From NCBI GenBank assembly GCA_021234155.1, contig JAJEKV010000015.1, positions 2,144,852 to 2,208,851 of the forward strand: a DNA stretch of 64,000 nucleotides, read 5' to 3'. Within the stretch, counting starts at the first letter, position 1. The number at the start of each line of letters is the position of its first letter. This DNA is from Isoetes taiwanensis (Eukaryota; Streptophyta; Lycopodiopsida; Isoetales; Isoetaceae). Below are positions 56,258-64,000 of this stretch, in pieces. The position numbers were made by a program, and so were the translations under genes. The notes under the pieces were generated by a model. The model saw only the letters and a program-made list of their open reading frames with translations, had not been told where the DNA came from and ran no database searches.

Positions 56258-59200
56258 TATTATAGTTCTGAGGAAGTCTGATTATTGAAATCAAGTTTAG
56301 AAGCTTCTGCAAAGAATCATATATAGGTGAATGGACCAACTTTAACCTTGTTGTACATCCATCTTTGTTATCTTCTTTATCATAGTCTGATAGATTTTTC
56401 TATGCATATTCTATATTCTCTACATGCAAAAAAACAAAGTCATCGTTTCCTTTATGTTCTATCCTTATTTCCTTACTTTTACACATTCAAAGTTAGCATA
56501 TAATGGCATCATCTTCCAGCCAAATTTTCCAACACATCAGGGAGCCAGTGACATCATTTGCTTTGTGTCTACTCGTCAAATTGTCTATACTTTAGGTCCA
56601 TGTGCCTTAAACTGTATGTTAGGTTATCCATTTGTTTGGTACCTTGTACAGATCTGCTAAGATCTGCTGAAAATGGTCTGGTACCCTGTAGAGATCTGCT
56701 ACTGGATAAAATAATTTTCTACTCGCTTCCCTACTTAGCATTCTTCATTATATGTATTTGACCATGTCTCATCCTTCTGTCTATTTTGTTGGACCAATTT
56801 TGGCAATAAGCTTTGAGAGGCTATTACATTATCAATCTTGTTAATTTGGGATTATCCGGTTTGGTGGAAAATATTTTTGGAATTTTTTTTAAGTGATTTC
56901 TCTAAGGTTTTATGGATTTTCAATTTGCCAAAAATCGTGGAAAGATTTTTGGGGTCTACGTTCAAAAATTCGCATATATGCCATGAATATTTCCCTGCTT
57001 GTGCCCTAGCAGATGGGTATGCGAGGGATAGATCCACCTTAGATTTGCAATTTCGGCCACTGACTTGGCTTAAAGAACCTAATCGGCTGTTTTTCTCTGG
57101 GTGTTTGAGCATTTACATGCAGACAGATCCAGCTCTCTTGCAAGGGTGATAGGTTTTGAACTTTGTTCCAATCGACCATCTGATAGAACCAATCTTGTTG
57201 AGGCATCTAATTTTTAGATTTGAACACTCTCTGGTAAGTTTTCTAAGCTCGATCATTTCTTTCTTGGCAGCTCGTATTCCATTTATGAACGATGGCTCAT
57301 GTGTTTCAGCATGATTTATCACAAATTGTTTTATTTCTTGAAGAGCACTAGAATTGGTGAGTTTTCTTCGTTACTTTTATTGCATATAAATTGAATAGTT
57401 ACACCTAACTGAGATAGACACTTTGTCATTTTGTGTTCAAATAAGAATGCACCCATTGTATTAAAAATGTTATTCATTCTGAAAACCTAATCTTGCTATG
57501 CTCTTTCCGATGTGTCAACAACTTTTTTATTCTGTTAGTTGTTGCCCCGTTTGCAGATTATTTGTTTTCGCCTCGCACGAAATTATCCTTCTTTGGCAAA
57601 CAGATGCGATGAAGACCTAAGTTCCTTGATGTAAGTACTAAATTGAAAAAGTATTTTCCATTATAGACAAAATGCTGTTTGACATTATTTTTCTTGGCAG
57701 CCAGTCCGTGAGCTCTACTTTTGCTATTTCTATACACATGCCTTCTATGATCACATTGTCCTGGAATTTTGAGAGAAATAGTTAAGATATGCTTACTGGC
57801 TAAAAATGATACATATAAAGAGGTGGTTAGATATATCTGACTAATTGCTGTTTCACATGGTAATATTTTGAATATGTGAGATTTAGTTTTATGCTATCTA
57901 TGAAAAGTCTTATGTATATGAATGTTCTAGACAAGCAATAATGAGATTGAAATAGCAAAGGTAAGTTCACCTTCTTACTAGATGTGATTAAGTTAAAGTC
58001 AAAGGCATGATCATTTGTTGATAGTTTGACACATAAAAATCTTGGTTTCCATGGCATATTTTTTTCCACTTTGTGCTTCCTGGTCCATGTGTTATACACG
58101 CGTTTTGTTATTCTTTCTATTTCTGAACTTTGGAAATTCCAAATCAAGATACACTTAACTTTCTTTCATACCTCACAAATATTTCCTGTGAATATGACCT
58201 CTCTGTTGCTAGAGCCAATGTGTTTAACTACAGATGCATGGTGGTGAACACATTATGTATCACAGTTGAATAGAAAAATCTCGCTGGCCGCAAAGCAGTA
58301 GATCTGATTCCTCAAAAATCTAAAGGTCCTCCGTGGGGAGTTTCTTTGAGTCTCATTCTAAGGGCTCCTCTAGAACATCATGATGACGAGGCAACTTCAG
58401 GAACAAAACGTGATCAAGAAATGATGTGCATCAATTTAAGCTAGACAACAAGGCAAATTTTTCATGCATTTTGGTAGTGATGTATTATGTTTAGTTGATT
58501 CTTGGCCAAACTTCTGCATTTAGATGCTTGGCTACAGAAAGCTATATTCGCAACACGTTATTTGTTCCCACGGACTATTGTTTCACGTGTTCAATATTTG
58601 TCCCAGAGCTTTAGTTGCAAGGCCTGAATAGTTGCATAAAATGCCATTTATTACTTTGGTATTATTGCTTGCTCTTCCACCTGTCACTTTAGATTCATAG
58701 AGTTCTTTGTTGGTTAGCGGGCAACAAAAGATTACACCTAGGTATTCTTGCAGATCTATTGCAAAGCTTCAAAGCTGTTCAATGGCAAGGGGAATAAGAA
58801 TTTTAAGGTTTTGATCCATGGCCTGAAAATTTGGATAGGATGTCCATGGGGACTAAACAAAGAATGGGAAGATAGCATGTGTGAAGTTAGAATTGAGCAG
58901 ACTCATGTTCTTATTGTTACCAGAATGTAACAGAGGAGCCGCCCAAGTGTTAGAAGGCTAAATCTAGAACTAGAATCTGCATTTGAGGCTGCCCCGGCAT
59001 CCTCCTATGCAGGCACTTCATGATTCTCTGGAGGGACACATCAGTCTCACATTAGAAGTGCCCTGCATCCCTTGCTTCACGTTTTGTGATTTAGGTTCCT
59101 GCAAATTGTTATTACATATCTACTCTATTGTGAATAAGTGCAGCCATTGGCATTCTATCGCATGATACAATCTTTATTGAAGCAGTCTCTTTGCTCCGTA

Positions 59201-61822
59201 TGAGCAACTAAAGAGAGTTTAATCTCGCCTAGAAGATTTTATTGAGGGACACATGATAAAGACATGATTATGCAAGTTGTTGTTCTACAGAGTTCGTTCA
59301 AGCTGGATTTTTAGTTTTACTGGATATTTAGTTTATTTTTGAATATTTTATTTGGCGCTCAACAGAAAAACAAGAACAACAGCATGCCTCTGCTTATGAT
59401 TCATGAATTTGAATAGGCTTCACTTGATCAATTTCTTAAGTATTGTTGCTGATCCAACCGGTTTACAGATGGGCAGATAATTACATACCTAGATGTGCTA
59501 CTACTCATGTAGCCATAGAACCTTTAGGTTATGATACCCGATTTCCATTATATGATATTGTAATAATATGGTAATCGTTTCCCCTATCCAATGGAGGATT
59601 TTAATTCCATATTGTCTTTCAGAGCATGTCAGTATGCTCCATTTCTGGATCATCTCACATGGTTCCCTTTTTGTATAGGTCCTTCCCATAAGCACCAACA
59701 TCCTGCTTTTGAGTCTTTTGTCGACCCAATTGAAACAACCATCAGGTTACTTTTTAGTCTACAAGTCAAGTTACATTGAAAAATAAGATCCCTCAATTCA
59801 AATCAGTCCAATTGAGGGTTACATATACATATTTCTCATAGCATCTACACACCATCTACAATTGGTCCGTTTTTGCAAGGCAATAAATTCTACATTCTGT
59901 ATAAGATGTATATACCCTATGTTCGTTTCCTATTAGAAAGTCTGCTCTTTCAAATGATGCACATGTGCTTTGGCATTTAAAGTTATGCGTCCCTTTTTTT
60001 TTTTTTTGCATGACTGCTGCTGCCTTTGAAGCACCTCCATTATTTGCTTGAGTTAGCAAACTTGTTGAATCATGGTATTTATAAGATGTTTAATTTAATT
60101 TGCTAAGAATTGCCTACCCCTTCATCGACTACTTTCCAAAATTTAAACAGAACAATTTTGTGTGCATTGATCATGTCTAAAAGTCCTCAGTTCCTGGAAT
60201 AATGTTGGTATTTCTTGCATGCTCATCGCATAGCAACACTTTATTTTGTGCAAGCAAATGTACATATTTGTTTTGATAGAAATGATTGGAGACTAGAACT
60301 TTCTCCTTTTTTCCATTTATTCCTAAGAAAATAATTTCTGTACACATGTTTTGGAACAACTAAATTCAACAACATTAATGGAAATCAACGGCATAGTACA
60401 AGTGGCATTTTTAAGCTATTGCCATCAAACTTATTTTGCATTGGTATCGAAATTGCTAAGCAAACTTGCTTTGTGATATGGCTAAGATATTGGTATCTCA
60501 TATAATAAGCATTATTTTCATTACTTTGAGACTTTGCTCAATTCTCAAATACGTTTGCCACTTCAAACTTACTTGGCATTAAGTTAATATGGCTATGCAT
60601 ACTTGGTTTACAATATTGATAAGGTATTGTTATCTCATAATAAGTAGGTCAAGCCTCAACGTATTTGAGATGGAAATCAGTTATGGTTGCAAGGCACAGA
60701 AAAGACCAAATTCATCATTCTTTTGCTATAGCGACATTTTGAAAACGTCAGGGAAGAGGTGTCCGTCCAAAAAGCTTTTGGGGTCCAGCATAACATTATG
60801 CATTGCAATCGTCGATATGGGCACCTTTTTATTGGCCTCTTTTTTGTTCCTTTTTTTTGGTACATTGGTCTTTGCTCTTCTGCTAAAAAATACAGAATAT
60901 TCTATACCACGCTTGACATATACCACTTTTATTTCTTACATGTGCATGAACAACCAAACCTTACATTGACATCTTTGCTTACAATGCTTTAGAAAGAACA
61001 ATTAAGCACCTAACAGGCATAAGCAGATGGAATGCTGGATGGGATATATCGAAACAAATTGTCTACATATAGGTATTTCATAGATACACCAATCTTGGTT
61101 CTATAGTGTTAAAGTTCTCTATTTATGAACCTCTATGGTAGAGGCGACCAAAATAAAGAAATACGAATGTCACGTATTCTTGCAAATTTACAAAAGATCG
61201 ATATTGTAGACTACATAGAAGGAAATATTTGATTGGCATTTTCCCTGAATTGCTTCAAAGAGGGTAATTCTGCACCATATGGTGGATTAATGCATGGAAT
61301 TTGTATTTTGTTCATTCGTCTGCTTTGATCCTATCTACTAGCACATTCATAGTTATCACACCAACAAACCTTAAACACTATGAAGCACAGTCTATTCTAT
61401 CCAAAATGTTGCATCTAAACATGTGTGCCTAGAACACAAACTTCGTGCTTCATTGACACTACTACAATCTCCAAATACAAATTTTCATGCTCCATATTTC
61501 CACTTAGCACTAAGCAATGACCTTTCAAACTATTACTAGGCCCGGCAACATCGAGCACAATAATTAGTGCTTTATAGGTTGGGAGACATGCATCAAGAAA
61601 ATACTTAGAAAGCCTTTTCCATTTGAACCAAGTGTAAACTTACATTGAACGTATTTTAAATCTGATAACTCCACTATGTGATAGATCCTTTTGTTTAAGC
61701 TTAGTCCCTAGCAAATTGGACATTGCATATTAACAGCTGAAATCGATTGATTGATGAAAAGATCTTAGATGCTCTTTTGTCTCTACACTCCAATTGCTTG
61801 TAACAACCAATGTACAATCCTC
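56258..61822. other. Anonymous AT-rich region; faint exon-like pieces
   Basis: No gene is recognised in 5.5 kb. Possible remnants on the plus strand are a 57-codon frame at about 58,274-58,447 (GRKAVDLIPQKSKGPPWGVS then RAPLEHHDDEATSGTKRD) and a frame after TTCTTGCAG at 58,754-58,930 (SKLFNGKGNKNFKVLIHG). Their spacing allows a split gene, but no family is recognisable. The frame at 60,589-60,969 is hydrophobic at its end and unconvincing. Confidence 0.35.
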
Positions 61823-61823
61823 A

Positions 61824-62467
61824 ATACACCATATGCTCAAAATGGACGTGTTCATGGCCATTTGCATTTTGTTAATGGGAGGGTCAAAAAGCTTATTGGG
61901 CTTGTGTCTTGCATGACAGATTAGCAAATGTCTTCACATAACCATCCGCATGGTGGTGTATATCTCATTAGGCTAGATCTTTGTGCTTCAGGGAGACTAC
62001 AAGAAGGACCAGTAACTAGAAAACTTAATTTTTTCATGAATAGCCAACAATAATTAACCATCTTTTTATCTCTCCAACTGTCATGGACTCAAGAACTAGT
62101 ACGCTTAATAAGGAAAAGTAGCTTGATTTGTTCAGCAGTCCAATTGGTTAAAACTACAATACACCATATGCTCGAAACAGACGTGTTCATGGCTGTTTGC
62201 ATTTTGTTTATGGGAAAGTCAAAAAGCTTATTGGGCTTATGTCCTGTATGATAAATTAGCAAATGTCTTCATATAACCATTCACATGGAAAAGTGTACAT
62301 GTCAATTATATATATCATCAGCACAGAGACTACAAGGAGGACAAATAGCTAGAAAACTTAATTTTGTCATGAATAGCCAAGAATAAATAACCATCTTTTA
62401 TTTCTCCAACTGTCACAGACTCAAGAACTAGTATGCTTAATAAGGAAGAGTAGCTTGATTTGTTCAT
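61824..62467. repeat. 335-bp imperfect tandem duplication
   Basis: ATACACCATATGCTC, GACGTGTTCATGGC, TCAAAAAGCTTATTGGGCTT, TTAGCAAATGTCTTCA, CTAGAAAACTTAATTTT, ACTCAAGAACTAGTA and AGTAGCTTGATTTGTTCA occur in the same order from 61,824 and again from 62,159. The copies differ by substitutions and small indels, so the duplication is not recent. Confidence 0.85.
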
Positions 62468-64000
62468 GCAATAGCCTATCTATAATAGTAATAAAGTCAA
62501 TGGCAAGTTTTTAATTCACATAAGCCTAGTGTATTATATGATTTCATGCCTAGTTTCTATATCTCATGTGACTTCTGGCATAATTACCGTGAATTCTAAA
62601 GCATAATTCAGGTCTAATCCTTGTATTTTTTGTGATAAATAATTTTATGGAAATTTTGTGCATCTTCTATTTCTCGCGATTATACAAGATATGACATGTT
62701 TGGACCAATCTATCAGTGACTAGAACTAGGTTTTTCTAAAGCCATATTTAAAACTTGCATTGAAGATATCCTAAATTGCATTGACTATGAAAAATTATAT
62801 GGGTATCAACAAAGTATAGAATTTCTTCAAAGCATAATTCTAACTAAGATGTTAAAACAAAACTTTTAGACTAGTGTGGTGTAGTGTGAGTAATTTTATG
62901 ATAAACAAATTAATATCCCAATTTAACACACGATTGCACTTACTAGGATAAACAAATTTAAGATTATGCTAAAGGAGGTTGTCTTTGTTCATCTCTTATT
63001 GACTGACAAACTCCGCCGCGTTTAATCTAATCCACTTAACCACATATTCAGCCTCTGCCTCAAGCCTGCCTTACTGCTAGTTTAGTTGCTTTTTTTTTAT
63101 GTTATTTTTTTCAGGTCGGCTCATCGAACTATGAAGATAAGTTAGTTTTCTAAGTTACTTCTCTAACATGTACTAGATTTTGCTCATTTTCTTTTATCTT
63201 AAGTTTTTCAGGTTATCACGACTATCTATATCTTTGGTACAACTTCTCGCATTGAGTTCAAAATGAATCATCTATCTATCTTGGGTTTTCTCGCATTTTT
63301 CTTCAATAATATCAACTTTGACGGCGCTGGCTTTTCCTTTAGAGCCCTAGGGCGAAAGTTTATCATTAGGGTTTGCCTCGAAAACCTAAAAGGGCGAGAT
63401 TTTTCATCCCAATAATAAACTTTCGCACGTTGCCTCCTATTTGCCTTCCTTATTTTATGTCATCTTAGAGGGACCTGGGTTGTTCTTATGGCAGGTTATC
63501 TTTATTATTATTAGTGGGTAGTCTGATCAAATTGACGTGGTTGACTACCCCACTTAGATATTTTTCATAATGTTTGTACACTGCTGTGATGAAAGATATG
63601 CCTACTATGGCCAATTTTCCTATGAGTCTCTCACCAAAATGAAAATTTTCCACTTAGAAACATAAATGTCAAAACTTTGATAATAATAGAATATTTGCAA
63701 CATATTTTTCAACATCTTTGCAAAAAATGCCCAAGATTTAGATTTATAGGGGCAAAATATTTAGAGAATGGTTGTATTTGTAAAGAGCATAGATGATATT
63801 GAGAAAAAGGATGTCACTATGTCATCAGATGTTTTATGTGATTCAACTTGTGATCTTACCACAAATAAGTTGAATTAGAGTTTTTTTAGCACAAATATTA
63901 TATTATCATCTTGAGATTATTGCCATATGCAATACAATTCTTACAATTCTTTGCGTCAATGATGTTATCAATGCTACATCGGCATTTACAAATCAATGGA
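62468..64000. other. Anonymous AT-rich region with one hairpin
   Basis: No gene seen. GCGAAAGTTTATCATTAGGG (63,352-63,371) pairs with CCCAATAATAAACTTTCGC (63,408-63,426), a stem of about 19 bp with one or two mismatches and a 36-base loop. Confidence 0.5.

Noticed and set aside
60589-60969. Small membrane protein
   Set aside because: The hydrophobic stretch comes from T-rich sequence, and overlapping minus frames are equally open.

Overview
This window reads as nuclear DNA of a land plant with a large, repeat-rich genome. The signs are intron-containing plant genes (choline/ethanolamine kinase, F-box/LRR), PLS-type PPR debris, plant L1-type LINEs with a zinc-binding tail, Helitron-like ends and much AT-rich sequence without genes. 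A fern or other non-seed vascular plant would fit, but the sequence alone does not settle it. I see no organellar, bacterial or LTR-retrotransposon signal.

Only two genes look intact. One is a seven-coding-exon choline/ethanolamine kinase on the minus strand (8,487-10,124), whose reading frame is continuous across all six introns. The other is an F-box/leucine-rich-repeat protein with one coding exon on the plus strand (50,639-52,345), with three G-box copies about 600-725 bp upstream of its start codon. All other recognisable genes are broken pieces: PPR (12.6-13.3 kb), universal stress protein (15.2-15.7 kb), kinesin-10 motor (30.9-31.5 kb), ABCD-type ABC transporter (46.1-46.6 kb) and hotdog thioesterase (46.8-47.0 kb).

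Layout: 0.7-6.1 kb is an L1-type LINE with an inverted 5' part, a poly(A) tail and a target duplication; it was later hit by a 600-bp element. 8.0-10.3 kb is the kinase gene. 11-19.7 kb is decayed intergenic DNA with a foldback, two pseudogenes and a Helitron-like end. 19.7-23.1 kb is a second, minus-strand LINE lacking its RT core. 23-33 kb is AT-rich sequence with tandem duplications, copies of a SINE-like repeat and the kinesin fragment. 33.6-36.1 kb is a 2,480-bp terminal-inverted-repeat transposon with perfect 51-bp ends and a dense array of subterminal motifs. 40.5-43.6 kb is a tandem array of about eight SINE-like units carrying a tRNA-like head. 46-47.5 kb holds the ABC and thioesterase fragments and a GC-rich palindrome. 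50-52.4 kb is the F-box gene. 53.1-54.4 kb is a 1.35-kb polypurine tract followed by a second Helitron-like 3' end. 54.6-64 kb is largely anonymous.

The genes do not form a pathway. The window is best read as two genes within layers of nested insertions and tandem duplications. The strongest structural observations are the 51-bp TIR element, the inverted LINE and the tandem SINE-like array.
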